This document shows positions 53,384 through 61,538 of a DNA stretch of 64,000 bases, in pieces. The stretch covers positions 33,524-97,523 of the forward strand of contig DATLFG010000030.1 in the NCBI GenBank assembly GCA_035524955.1, in the 5' to 3' direction. The position numbers and the translations under genes are program-made. The notes under the pieces are model-generated. The model searched no databases and was not told the origin of the DNA. It saw only the letters and a program-made list of their open reading frames with translations. The stretch's first letter is position 1. Each line of letters opens with the position of its first letter. The DNA comes from CAMLFJ01 sp035524955. GTDB lineage: Bacteria; Methylomirabilota; Methylomirabilia; Rokubacteriales; CSP1-6.

Positions 53384-54703
53384 TCACCTGAAGACCAAGC
53401 GGGGCAGCCAGGTCGCGACGCTCGGGAAGAACGCCACGATGAGGAGGCCGATCAGCTGGAGGATGACGAAGGGCAGGATGCCGCGGTAGATCTGGCCGGT
53501 CGTGACCTCGGGGGGAGCCACGCCCCGGAGGTAGAAGAGGGCGAACCCGAAGGGCGGCGTGAGGAAGGAGGTCTGCAGATTGATGCCGAGGAGGATGCCG
53601 TACCAGAGCGGGTCGAAGCCCATCTGGATGAGGACCGGCGAGATCACCGGGAGGTGGATGAAGGCGATCTCGATGTAGTCCAGGAAGAAGCCGAGGACGA
53701 ACACCACCGCCATCACCATCCAGAACACGACCTGCGGATCGAGCCCCGAGCCGGCCACGTACTTCTCGATGAGGAGGTCGCCGCCCATCCCGCGGAAAGC
53801 CAGCCCGAACGCGGTGGCGCCGACCAGGATGATGAAGACCATGCTGGTCAACCGCGTGGTGACGTCCATGGTCTCCTTCACCATCTGCACGCTGAACCGA
53901 TTGTTCAGCCAGGTGAGGCCGAGGGCGCCGGCGGCGCCCACCGCCGCGGCCTCGGTGGGGGTCGCGATGCCGAAGAAGATGGAGCCGAGCACCGCCACGA
54001 TCAGGGCGAGCGGCGGGATCAGGGCCCGATTCACCCGCCGCATCAGCTCGGCCCGCGAGGTCTTCGCCCGCTCCGCGGCGGGGATCGGGGGCACCAGGTC
54101 CGGCCGGAAGATCGCGATGCCGGTCACGTAGAGCACGTACAGGCCGGAGAGGATGAGCCCCGGGATGAGGGCCCCGAGGAAGAGATCGCCGACGGAGACG
54201 CCCAGGATGTCGCCGACCAGGACCAGCACGATGCTGGGGGGGATGATCTGCCCGAGGGTGCCGGAGGCGCAGATGATGCCGCTGGCCAGCCCCTTCTGAT
54301 AGCCACGGCGGATCATGGTCGGCAACGAGATCAGTCCCATCGTGGTCACGGTCGCGCCCACGATGCCGGTGGTGGCGGCGAGGAGGGTCCCCACCACGAC
54401 CACCGAGATGGCGATGCCTCCCGGCAGGCGCCCGAACACCAGCGCCATCGTCTCCAGCAGGTCCTCCGCCAGCCCCGAGCGCTCGAGCATCACCCCCATG
54501 AAGATGAAGAGCGGGACCGCGATCAGGGTGAGGTTGCCCATCACGCCGAAGACGCGGAGCGGCAGCAGGTTGAAGAAGCCCAGTCCGAAGGCGTAGAGGC
54601 CGAAGAGCAGCGCGGTGCCGCCGATCGTGAAGGCGATCGGGTAGCCCAGGAGGATCAGCACCGTGAACACCACGAACATGATTACGGGCAGGAACTCGGT
54701 CAC
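53384..54703 (-). CDS. dctM: TRAP transporter large permease DctM 2
   Basis: A 439-residue membrane subunit, paralogue of the one at 50142: IAVPLFIFMGVMLERSGLA, TLLAATTGIVGATVTTMGLI, ASGTLGQIIPPSIVLVL, GIATPTEAAAVGAAG and LQTSFLTPPFGFALFYLRG. GTG 54703 overlaps the dctQ 2 stop as GTGA. The frame is open for 206 further codons over dctQ, but these are not read here. It lies next to dctP 2 and converges on it. Confidence 0.92.
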   Translation of the reverse strand: MTEFLPVIMFVVFTVLILLGYPIAFTIGGTALLFGLYAFGLGFFNLLPLRVFGVMGNLTLIAVPLFIFMGVMLERSGLAEDLLETMALVFGRLPGGIAISVVVVGTLLAATTGIVGATVTTMGLISLPTMIRRGYQKGLASGIICASGTLGQIIPPSIVLVLVGDILGVSVGDLFLGALIPGLILSGLYVLYVTGIAIFRPDLVPPIPAAERAKTSRAELMRRVNRALIPPLALIVAVLGSIFFGIATPTEAAAVGAAGALGLTWLNNRFSVQMVKETMDVTTRLTSMVFIILVGATAFGLAFRGMGGDLLIEKYVAGSGLDPQVVFWMVMAVVFVLGFFLDYIEIAFIHLPVISPVLIQMGFDPLWYGILLGINLQTSFLTPPFGFALFYLRGVAPPEVTTGQIYRGILPFVILQLIGLLIVAFFPSVATWLPRLVFR

Positions 54704-55218
54704 CGAGCCGCCCTCCGGGAGCGGAGGGCGTCGAAGTCCTTGATCAGCTCGGAGACCCCCTGCAAGGCCAGGAGGAGGAAGCCGACCGGGATGACCGCCT
54801 TCAGGACGAATCGGCCCGGTAGCCCTCCCGGATCCGGCGACCCCTCGAGCACCCGGACCGAGGCCACGACGAAGGGGATGGACGAGTAGATCAGGAGAAA
54901 GCAGGTCGGGAACAGGAACAGCAGGCCCCCGATGAGGTTGGTGACGGCCTTGGTCCGATCGGACTGGCGCGCGTAGATGATATCCACCCGAACGTGGTCC
55001 TTCTTGAGGTGCGCGTACCCTGCCGCCAGCAGGAACAGGACCGCGAAGATGTGCCACTCCGCCTCCTGGACGAAGACGAAGCTCGTCCGGAAGAGGTAGC
55101 GCATCACGACGTCGGTGGTCGTGACCAGCACGAGCAGGAGCGTGAGGAGCCGGACGCTCCTGCCGACGCGGTCGTTGACCGCATCCACCACACGGGACAG
55201 CCCTCGCAAGAAGCCCAC
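54700..55218 (-). CDS. dctQ: TRAP transporter small permease DctQ 2
   Basis: A 172-residue four-helix subunit: TTTDVVMRYLFRTSFVFVQE, HVRVDIIYARQSDRTKAVTN and SPDPGGLPGRFVLKAVIPVG. Start ATG 55218 has AGGAGGTCTCGG close upstream. It is the first gene of the second leftward permease pair and diverges from the mqnE operon. Confidence 0.9.
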   Translation of the reverse strand: MGFLRGLSRVVDAVNDRVGRSVRLLTLLLVLVTTTDVVMRYLFRTSFVFVQEAEWHIFAVLFLLAAGYAHLKKDHVRVDIIYARQSDRTKAVTNLIGGLLFLFPTCFLLIYSSIPFVVASVRVLEGSPDPGGLPGRFVLKAVIPVGFLLLALQGVSELIKDFDALRSRRAAR

Positions 55219-55286
55219 CCGAGACCTCCTGTGCTGGGGTTCGGTTCTTCGCCGGCCGCGGGGACCTCCGCCAGTCGCGCGGGGAT

Positions 55287-55314
55287 GCTATCCGGCCCCG
55301 GGACCCCGCGTCAA
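55287..55314 (-). promoter_or_regulatory. Weak candidate promoter of dctQ 2-dctM 2 (TTGACG-N16-GATAGC)
   Basis: Good -35 (55309-55314) but a poor -10 (55287-55292). About 70 bases before the dctQ 2 ATG. Confidence 0.3.
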
Positions 55315-55326
55315 GCCTCATGAGAA

Positions 55327-55356
55327 TTGACTTCCCTCCTGACAGGCACTTAGAAT
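55327..55356 (+). promoter_or_regulatory. Sigma-70 promoter of the mqnE-mqnA-mqnC operon (TTGACT-N18-TAGAAT)
   Basis: -35 TTGACT at 55327-55332 and -10 TAGAAT at 55351-55356, each five of six, 18-base spacer. The start point falls inside the palindrome at 55357-55376. Confidence 0.75.
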
Positions 55357-55376
55357 CAGACCGACCAGTCGGTCTG
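55357..55376. promoter_or_regulatory. 20-bp perfect palindrome, probable repressor operator
   Basis: CAGACCGAC-CA-GTCGGTCTG: perfect nine-base arms. It begins one base after the -10 box, so a bound dimer would block initiation. The form (GACCGAC..GTCGGTC) is like operators of TetR-family repressors, and a TetR-family gene is at 59309-59890, though no second copy of the site is seen near that gene. Confidence 0.7.
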
Positions 55377-55413
55377 GTCCAGTCGAACCGGCCACTCGAA
55401 CCCGGAGGTCACC

Positions 55414-56517
55414 ATGGCCGTTGCCGTACCCGCACCACCCCGACTTCGCGATCCCGCGCTCCACCCGATCTGGGAGAAGGTGCAGGCCGGAGAGCGCCTC
55501 TCCCGCGAGGACGGCCTCGTCCTCTTCAGCACCGACGATCTGCACGGCGTGGGCCGGATGGCCGACTTCTTCAAGTCACGGCTGCACGGCGATCAGGTCT
55601 TCTTCGTGCTGAACCGGTACATCAACCCCACCAACGTATGTGTGCTCTCCTGCAGCTTCTGCGACTTCGCCCGCAAGAAAGGACAGGAGGGCGCGTTCGA
55701 GAACACGATCGAGGACGTGCTGAACATGATCAAGCCGGGCACCCGCGAGGCGCACATCGTGGGCGGGCATCATCCGGACTGGCCCTTCGAGTACTTCGAG
55801 CGGCTGATCGAGTCCATCCACAACGCGCGGCCGGAGACGCAGATCAAGGCCTTCACCGCGGCCGAGATCGACTACTTCTGGCGGCGCTGGAAGATCGAAC
55901 CCGTCGAGGCCCTCACCCGGCTCAAGAAGGCGGGGCTGCACTCGATGCCCGGGGGCGGCGCGGAGATCTTCTCCCGCCGGCTGCAGAAGCTGCTGCGCTT
56001 CACGGGCAAGGCGGACGCCGATCGCTGGTGCGAGATCCACGGCATCGCCCACTCGCTCGGGATCAAGACCAACGCGACGATGCTGTACGGGCACGTGGAG
56101 ACGATGGAGGAGCGGGTGGATCACCTGGTGCGGCTGAGGGAGCAGCAGGGCCGGTCGGGCGGTTTCATCACATTCATTCCCCTCTCCTATCAGACCGGGA
56201 CCACCAGGCTCGTGCCGCGCCAGACCCCCCCCACCGACGACCTGCGGACCATCGCGGCCTCACGGCTGCTCCTGGACAACTTCCCGCACATCGAGGCCTA
56301 CTGGGTGATGATCGGCGAGGCCACCGCCTCCCTGGCGCTGCACTTCGGCGCCTCGGACGTCAACGGCACCCTGGAGGACGAGAAGATCGCGCACATGGCC
56401 CAGGCGGCCAGCCCGGCGGGCCTGGCAACCGATCAAATTCTCAGAATCGTTCGGGATGCGGGCAAGATCCCGGTGGAGCGGGACGCGCTCTACAACGTCG
56501 TCAAGGTGTGGAGCTGA
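55414..56517 (+). CDS. mqnE: Aminofutalosine synthase MqnE
   Basis: A 367-residue radical-SAM enzyme. Cluster motif C-x3-C-x2-C is in NVCVLSCSFCDFAR; YINPTN precedes it; GGHHPDWPFEYFERL, GGGAEIFSRRLQKLL and TNATMLYGHVETMEERVDHL are family blocks. It joins the 3-enolpyruvyl benzoate made by MqnA to SAM to form aminofutalosine. ATG 55414 has GGAGGTCACC upstream. First gene of the operon, two bases before mqnA. Confidence 0.93.
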   Translation: MAVAVPAPPRLRDPALHPIWEKVQAGERLSREDGLVLFSTDDLHGVGRMADFFKSRLHGDQVFFVLNRYINPTNVCVLSCSFCDFARKKGQEGAFENTIEDVLNMIKPGTREAHIVGGHHPDWPFEYFERLIESIHNARPETQIKAFTAAEIDYFWRRWKIEPVEALTRLKKAGLHSMPGGGAEIFSRRLQKLLRFTGKADADRWCEIHGIAHSLGIKTNATMLYGHVETMEERVDHLVRLREQQGRSGGFITFIPLSYQTGTTRLVPRQTPPTDDLRTIAASRLLLDNFPHIEAYWVMIGEATASLALHFGASDVNGTLEDEKIAHMAQAASPAGLATDQILRIVRDAGKIPVERDALYNVVKVWS

Positions 56518-56519
56518 TC

Positions 56520-57266
56520 ATGCTGCGCGTCGGGCGTATCCCGTATCTCAACTGCGAGCCGTTCTTCCACCGGCTCACCGGCGTGGAACTGGTGGACCTG
56601 ATCCCGCGACGGCTCGGAGAGGCCATGGCCGCTGGCCGGCTCGACGCGGGGCCGCTCTCCCTGATGGACTACCTCCGGATCGAGTCCGAGCTGAGCCCCC
56701 TGCCCTACGGCATCGGGTGCCCCACCGGCGCCCGCAGCGTGCTCGTCTTCTCCGACCGGCGACTCTCGGACCTGCGCGGCGCCCGGGTCGGCATCACCGG
56801 CGAGACCTCGACCTCCGTCGAGCTGCTGCGGGTCCTGCTGGCCCTGCGCTACGAGGTCGAGCCCGCCGCCTGGGTGACCGCGGAGGAGCCCTCCGACGCC
56901 CAGCTCCTGATCGGCGACCAGGCGATCCGTCGGGCCACGAGCGAGCCGCCCGCAAGGCACGTGACCGACCTGGGGCTCGAATGGCGCGACTGGACGGGGT
57001 TGCCGTTCGTCTTCGCGCGGTGGGCGGTGGCCTCCCGCGTCCCGATCCGGGAGCGCCGCGCGTTCGAGCAGGCGCTCGGCGCGGCGCTCGACCGTGGGAT
57101 GGCCGCCCTGCCCGAGATCGCGGCGACCCGCCGCGACCTCGGCTGGACCGCCGCGCAGATCGAGTCGTACCTGCGCAACTTCGCCTTCCGGCTGGGCCCG
57201 GACGAGGAGAAGGGCGCCGCGGAGTTCGTGAGGCTGCGCGCGCAGCTCGGGCCCCGGCCGTGCTGA
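56520..57266 (+). CDS. mqnA: Chorismate dehydratase MqnA
   Basis: A 248-residue periplasmic-binding-fold enzyme (DUF178) that dehydrates chorismate to 3-enolpyruvyl benzoate, the first committed step of the futalosine pathway. It opens LRVGRIPYLNCEPFFHRL, followed by PLSLMDYLRI, GIGCPTGARSVLVFSDR and GLPFVFARWAVASR. ATG 56520 is two bases after mqnE; the stop overlaps mqnC by seven bases. Confidence 0.93.
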   Translation: MLRVGRIPYLNCEPFFHRLTGVELVDLIPRRLGEAMAAGRLDAGPLSLMDYLRIESELSPLPYGIGCPTGARSVLVFSDRRLSDLRGARVGITGETSTSVELLRVLLALRYEVEPAAWVTAEEPSDAQLLIGDQAIRRATSEPPARHVTDLGLEWRDWTGLPFVFARWAVASRVPIRERRAFEQALGAALDRGMAALPEIAATRRDLGWTAAQIESYLRNFAFRLGPDEEKGAAEFVRLRAQLGPRPC

Positions 57267-58357
57267 GCCGTATCCGGGCCAAGGCCGAAGCGGGCAGCCG
57301 CCTCGATCGTGCGGACGGGCTCTGGCTCCTCACCGAGGCGCCGCTGCTCGACCTGGGCAGCGTGGCCCAGGAGGTGCGCTTCCGCCGCATCCCGGAGCGG
57401 CGCGTGACGTTCGTCATCGACACGAACCCGAACTACACCAACGTCTGCGTCACCGACTGCCAGTTCTGCGCCTTCTACCGCCGGCCCGGCGACAAGGAGG
57501 CCTACACGCTCACGGTGGACGAGGTGCTGGCCAAGGTGGAGTTCGCGGCGCGCGAGGGGGCGACCACCGTGCTGCTCCAGGGCGGCCACAACCCGGCCCT
57601 GCCGCTCGACTACTACCTCGAGCTGGTGCGCGAGACCCGGCGGCGCTTCCCGTCGGTCACACCCCACTTCTTCAGCGCCTCCGAAATCCGCACCATGTCG
57701 GACGTGGCGGGCAAGCCGGTGTCCGAGGTGCTGGCCCTGCTCAGGCAGGCGGGGCAGACGAGCATTCCGGGGGGCGGCGCCGAGGTGCTCTCCGAGCGGG
57801 TGCGCAGGCGGATCGAGCCCAAGAAGGGCGGGCCGGACGCGTGGCTCGACGTGCACCGCGAGGCGCACCGCCAGGGCTTCAGGTCCACCGCCACCATGAT
57901 GTACGGCCACGTGGAGCAGCCGGAGGACATCCTCGATCACCTCGACGCGATCCGCGAGCTCCAGGACGAGCACGGAGGCTTCACCGCCTTCGTGCCCTGG
58001 TCCTTCAAGCCCGGCAATACCCTGCTCGAGAAGTGGATCAAGCAGTACCGGGGCCCGAACACCTACCTCCGGATGCTCGCGGTCTCGCGACTCTACCTCG
58101 ACAACTTCCCCCACGTGCAGGCGTCGTGGTTCTCCGAGGGGAAGCGGACCGGTCAGGTGGCGCTGTCGTGGGGCGCGGACGACTTCGGCGGGACCCTCTT
58201 CGAGGAGAACGTGCACGCGGCGGCCGACTACGTCAACAAGACCACCGTGGACGAGATCATGACCCTGATCCGGGACGCGGGCTTCACGCCGGCCCAGCGC
58301 ACGACCGACTACGACATTCTCAAGACGTACGAGACAGTCGAAGGGGGCCCCTTCTGA
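57260..58357 (+). CDS. mqnC: Cyclic dehypoxanthinyl futalosine synthase MqnC
   Basis: A 365-residue radical-SAM enzyme. Cluster motif in NVCVTDCQFCAFYRRP; VLLQGGHNPALPLDYYLEL, PGGGAEVLSERVRRRI and FVPWSFKPGNTLLEKW are family blocks. It cyclises dehypoxanthine futalosine. GTG 57260 overlaps the mqnA stop. The final codons (58340-58354) form a GGCCCC palindrome. It converges on mqnD. Confidence 0.94.
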   Translation: MLSRIRAKAEAGSRLDRADGLWLLTEAPLLDLGSVAQEVRFRRIPERRVTFVIDTNPNYTNVCVTDCQFCAFYRRPGDKEAYTLTVDEVLAKVEFAAREGATTVLLQGGHNPALPLDYYLELVRETRRRFPSVTPHFFSASEIRTMSDVAGKPVSEVLALLRQAGQTSIPGGGAEVLSERVRRRIEPKKGGPDAWLDVHREAHRQGFRSTATMMYGHVEQPEDILDHLDAIRELQDEHGGFTAFVPWSFKPGNTLLEKWIKQYRGPNTYLRMLAVSRLYLDNFPHVQASWFSEGKRTGQVALSWGADDFGGTLFEENVHAAADYVNKTTVDEIMTLIRDAGFTPAQRTTDYDILKTYETVEGGPF

Positions 58358-58419
58358 AGTCCAAGAGGGGGCCCCCTCCGAGCCTCCCCCAAAGCGGATC
58401 GCGCCGGCTGAGCCGGCGC
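58340..58419. repeat. Three GC-rich palindromes between convergent mqnC and mqnD
   Basis: GAAGGGGGCCCCTTC (58340-58354, partly coding), GAGGGGGCCCCCTC (58365-58378) and a 19-base palindrome GCGCCGGCT-G-AGCCGGCGC (58401-58419). None has a U-tract; together they could stop transcription from both sides. Confidence 0.65.
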
Positions 58420-58446
58420 TCGAACGGAGCGCACTTCCGGACGCTG

Positions 58447-59271
58447 CTAGATCGGGTCCACCGGAGGCATGGACTTGATCAGGCCCCGCGCGTGCGCCAT
58501 CTCATAGAGTCGAGTCAGAGCGGCCCGGCCGTCGTCGCCCAGGGTCTTGGTGTAGTTGTTGACGTACATCAGGACGAAGCGGCGGCAGGTCTCCTTGTCG
58601 ATCCCGCGGCCGTAGCGCATGGCGTACTCGAGGGCCTCGTCCACGTTGGCGTAGGCGTAGTCGATCGCGTCGCGGAGCCCCTGGGAGATGGCGCGATGGG
58701 TCGCCTCGCCCAGGTCCCGCCGCATGACGTTGATGCCGAGCGGCAGCGGCAGGCCGGACTCCTTCTGCCACTCCTCGCCCAGGTCGAGCACCTTGTGGAG
58801 GCCCATGCGCTGGTGCGTGATCTGCCCCTCGTGGATGAGCAGGCCCAGATCTGCCTGGCTCTCCAGGACGACCTTGGGGATCTTGTCGAAGGCGACCTCG
58901 ATCGTGGGCGGATCGCCCACGTAGAGGCGCAGGAGCAGCGCCGCGGTGGTGTGGCTGCCCGGAATCGCGACCACCTTCTGCTCGAGCTGGTCGCGGGGCA
59001 TCGGCTCCCTCGCGACCAGGATCGGACCGTAGCCCTTTCCCATCGAGGCCCCGGGGTCCATCATCCGGTACTGCTCGTGCACCAGGGTGTAGGTGGCGGC
59101 GGACACCGCGGTGACCTCGAGCTCGCCGGTGCGGGCGCGCCGGTTGAGCGATTCGATGTCTTCCAGGACGTGCTCGACCTCGATGCCCGGGATCTTCACC
59201 TTCCCCACGTTGAGCGCGTAGAACATGAAGGCGTCATCGGGATCCGGGCTGTGACCGATGCGGATCAGCAT
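58447..59271 (-). CDS. mqnD: 1,4-dihydroxy-6-naphthoate synthase MqnD
   Basis: A 274-residue binding-protein-fold enzyme that releases 1,4-dihydroxy-6-naphthoate from cyclic dehypoxanthinyl futalosine. It opens LIRIGHSPDPDDAFMFYAL, and has YGPILVARE, PGSHTTAALLLRLY and GLLIHEGQIT, all MqnD-typical. ATG 59271 has AGGAGGT five bases upstream, which decides it over an upstream in-frame ATG. It diverges from the TetR gene. Confidence 0.94.
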   Translation of the reverse strand: MLIRIGHSPDPDDAFMFYALNVGKVKIPGIEVEHVLEDIESLNRRARTGELEVTAVSAATYTLVHEQYRMMDPGASMGKGYGPILVAREPMPRDQLEQKVVAIPGSHTTAALLLRLYVGDPPTIEVAFDKIPKVVLESQADLGLLIHEGQITHQRMGLHKVLDLGEEWQKESGLPLPLGINVMRRDLGEATHRAISQGLRDAIDYAYANVDEALEYAMRYGRGIDKETCRRFVLMYVNNYTKTLGDDGRAALTRLYEMAHARGLIKSMPPVDPI

Positions 59272-59308
59272 GCGACCTCCTGCGTGTGGGCCTCGCGGTG
59301 AGGCGAGT

Positions 59309-59890
59309 GTGACGAAGCCGGGGACCCGCGACAAGATTCTCCAGGCAGCGCTGGAGGTCTTCGCCGAGAAAGGGTATCACAGGGCCCTGGTCGACGACAT
59401 CGTGCGGGCCTCCCGAACGTCCAAGGGCGCCGTCTACCACCACTTCCCGAACAAGGAGGCGCTCTTCCTGGCTCTGGTCGACGAGTTCTCGGCCCGGCTC
59501 GCGGAGGCGATGGCCACCGGCATCGCGGGCGCCCACGGCGGGCTCGGCAAGGTGCAGGCCGCGCTGACCGCGGGGCTCGAGACCTTCGCGCGGCACCGGG
59601 AGCTCGCCCGCATTCTTCTGCTGGAGTCGGCGAGCCTGGGGTCCGCGTATCAGAGCAAGCGGCTGGAGGTCCACGAGCGCTTCGCGTCGCTCATTCAGGC
59701 CTATCTCGACGACGCGGTGGCGGAAGGCTCGATTCCGCCGCTGAACACGCGGGTGGCTACCCTGGCGTGGCTGGGGGCGGTCAACGAGGTGGTGATCCAG
59801 TGGCTCTACCGCAGGCGCCCGGACCTGATGACCGAGGCGGTGCCCGCGTTGACCCCGCTTCTCCTCCGCAGCATCGGCGCCGCTCAGTAG
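59309..59890 (+). CDS. TetR family transcriptional regulator
   Basis: A 193-residue regulator. The DNA-binding helix-turn-helix is TRDKILQAALEVFAEKGYHR followed by IVRASRTSKGAVYHHFPNKE; the rest is a TetR ligand-binding helical domain with no clear effector. Start GTG 59309. It lies beside mqnD and 3.9 kb from the mqnE operator-like palindrome, so it is the obvious but unproved candidate regulator of that site. Its stop overlaps the convergent PHP gene by seven bases. Confidence 0.9.
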   Translation: MTKPGTRDKILQAALEVFAEKGYHRALVDDIVRASRTSKGAVYHHFPNKEALFLALVDEFSARLAEAMATGIAGAHGGLGKVQAALTAGLETFARHRELARILLLESASLGSAYQSKRLEVHERFASLIQAYLDDAVAEGSIPPLNTRVATLAWLGAVNEVVIQWLYRRRPDLMTEAVPALTPLLLRSIGAAQ

Positions 59891-60453
59891 CCGACCCGGG
59901 CCCGGGCGAATCGAATCACGAAGTCGCCCGCCTTGATGGCCCGCAGGATGGCGTCGACGTTCCGCGTCGCTTCGACCTCGACCCACGCCCGGCCGAAATC
60001 CTCGTCGCGATGGCCGTCGTCGGTGGCGACCTTGGGGAGCCGGATGGTCTCCACGTCGTACTCGGGCTGGTACACCCCGGCGTCGGTGATCTCCACCGCG
60101 TGAATCGGCAGGCCGTCGCGCGTGATCGTGCGAATCCGACGCAGGGTCTGCTCCACGGTCAGGGCATAGCGAGCGGGATGGTTCAGGATGTAGAGCGTCT
60201 CGTGGGCACCGGTCACCTTCCCCACGTGCTGGCCGAGCGGCCGGTAGTCGATTTCGACCCCGGGCAACACGAGCATGCGGTCGTCGCCGGCCGGGATCTG
60301 GAACCAGTAGTCCTCATGGATGCGGTCGTCGTGATCGGTGATGGCCAGGAAGTCGTAGGCGAGCTCGCGGTAGCGCGCGATCACCTCGTCGATCGGGCGG
60401 CGGCCGTCCGAGAACGTCGTGTGGGTGTGGAGGTTGCCTTTCAGCAGCGGCAT
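59884..60453 (-). CDS. PHP-domain metal-dependent phosphoesterase-like protein
   Basis: A 189-residue protein of the PHP fold. Metal motifs: NLHTHTTFSDGRRP (motif I), DFLAITDHDDR (motif II), VLPGVEIDYR (motif III) and, later, HAVEITDAG. Shorter than most PHP phosphatases (about 270). It may hydrolyse a phosphoester; no substrate is evident. ATG 60453. Confidence 0.8.
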   Translation of the reverse strand: MPLLKGNLHTHTTFSDGRRPIDEVIARYRELAYDFLAITDHDDRIHEDYWFQIPAGDDRMLVLPGVEIDYRPLGQHVGKVTGAHETLYILNHPARYALTVEQTLRRIRTITRDGLPIHAVEITDAGVYQPEYDVETIRLPKVATDDGHRDEDFGRAWVEVEATRNVDAILRAIKAGDFVIRFARARVGY

Positions 60454-60486
60454 CCGGCTAGCCTACCGCGCTTCGCGCGCGGCCGT

Positions 60487-60903
60487 TCAGCGGGGATCGG
60501 AGACCCGGCGAGCCGAGGCGGCCGGGACGGAGTCCCAGACGACGGTGAAGCCGAGGGCGGGCCAGCCGGTGCGGGCCCATGGCTCCTGTGAGACCAAGCT
60601 GCCGACCGGGGTCGACGGGGATGTCCACCCCGACAGCCCGTACTTCGTGCCCCCCTGGGTCTCCCCGACGAACGGCTCGATGAAGGCCGGCTGATGACGG
60701 ACCCGGACGTCCGTGCCGTAGAAATCCGCTTCCCGGGGCCGGGTGGCCTCGCGGGTGGCCGGGGTCGGCTCGACGATGGTGATCTGCGGTGGCTTCTCGG
60801 GGGCGCTGGCCCGAATCTCGACCGGGGCCTGAGCGAGGGCCGTTGACGCCGCCCCGAACCAGTTCAATCCCCCGACTACCACCACCGCGGTCAGCAATTT
60901 CAT
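60487..60903 (-). CDS. Small exported protein of unknown function
   Basis: A 138-residue protein with a signal peptide (KLLTAVVVVGGLNWFGAASTALA, cleavage after ALA at about residue 24). The mature part is Pro/Thr rich and contains PREADFYGTDVRVRHQPAF and FVGETQGGTKYGLSGW; I do not recognise it. 34 bases downstream of it the PHP gene starts. The 198 bases before it (60904-61101) hold no gene I can support. Confidence 0.6.
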   Translation of the reverse strand: MKLLTAVVVVGGLNWFGAASTALAQAPVEIRASAPEKPPQITIVEPTPATREATRPREADFYGTDVRVRHQPAFIEPFVGETQGGTKYGLSGWTSPSTPVGSLVSQEPWARTGWPALGFTVVWDSVPAASARRVSDPR

Positions 60904-61101
60904 GCCGGTATCATCTCAGATCGGCCGCTCGGCCGCAACACACGCGCGAGAGTGCCCGAGCATACCGCTGCGCAGGAATTGCTCATCTTGTTCTGTCCGA
61001 GTCGAGCTATGCGACCTGCCGTGATTGGGTATTGCGTTTCATATGGAGATAAGCAAAAGTGGAAATGAAGCGGGGAAACCGGAGCTGCCAGCTGGAAGTA
61101 C

Positions 61102-61470
61102 TTACCCCGCGGCAGGAGAGCGGGTGAGTCGCGAAAGGACCTCCGTGAACTGGGCGAGCCCGGCAGGCTTCATGATCACCTCGGAGGCGCCCAGTGCCAT
61201 GGCCTCGCGGGTTTCCTCGTCCCCGGCGTGAGCCGAGAGGATCACCACGGGGACGTGAGAATAGCGACTCCTGATCCGGGTGAGCACGGCCAGGCCGCCG
61301 AGTCCTGGCATGACGAGGTCGAGAAAGACCCCTTGAACGGCCGTCGACTCCAGCACCCGCAGGCCTTCGGCCCCATCGAGCGCGACGAGCGCCTCGTGCC
61401 CGAAGCTGCGGATCGCCTCCGCGATCATCTCGGCCACCGACGGATCGTCGTCTATCACCAGTATTCGCAT
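61102..61470 (-). CDS. Single-domain response regulator
   Basis: A 122-residue CheY-like receiver with no output domain: acidic triad Asp7-9, phospho-acceptor Asp51 in FLDLVMPGLGG, and VVILSAHA and Lys in VIMKPAG. All key residues present, so it is likely phosphorylated. It diverges from the sigma-54 activator gene across 68 bases. ATG 61470. No kinase is in the window. Confidence 0.9.
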   Translation of the reverse strand: MRILVIDDDPSVAEMIAEAIRSFGHEALVALDGAEGLRVLESTAVQGVFLDLVMPGLGGLAVLTRIRSRYSHVPVVILSAHAGDEETREAMALGASEVIMKPAGLAQFTEVLSRLTRSPAAG

Positions 61471-61538
61471 AGGTATCGCCGGCTGCCAGTATCCGGACCC
61501 GCCGCGCGTTCGTCAAGGCCCCGGGGGCTGTCCCGCCC

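Noticed and set aside
53384..55321. A DctQ-DctM fusion at the second TRAP locus
   Set aside because: The DctM frame is open across dctQ, but DctQ is encoded in another frame with a good start; the extended N-terminus has no DctQ features.
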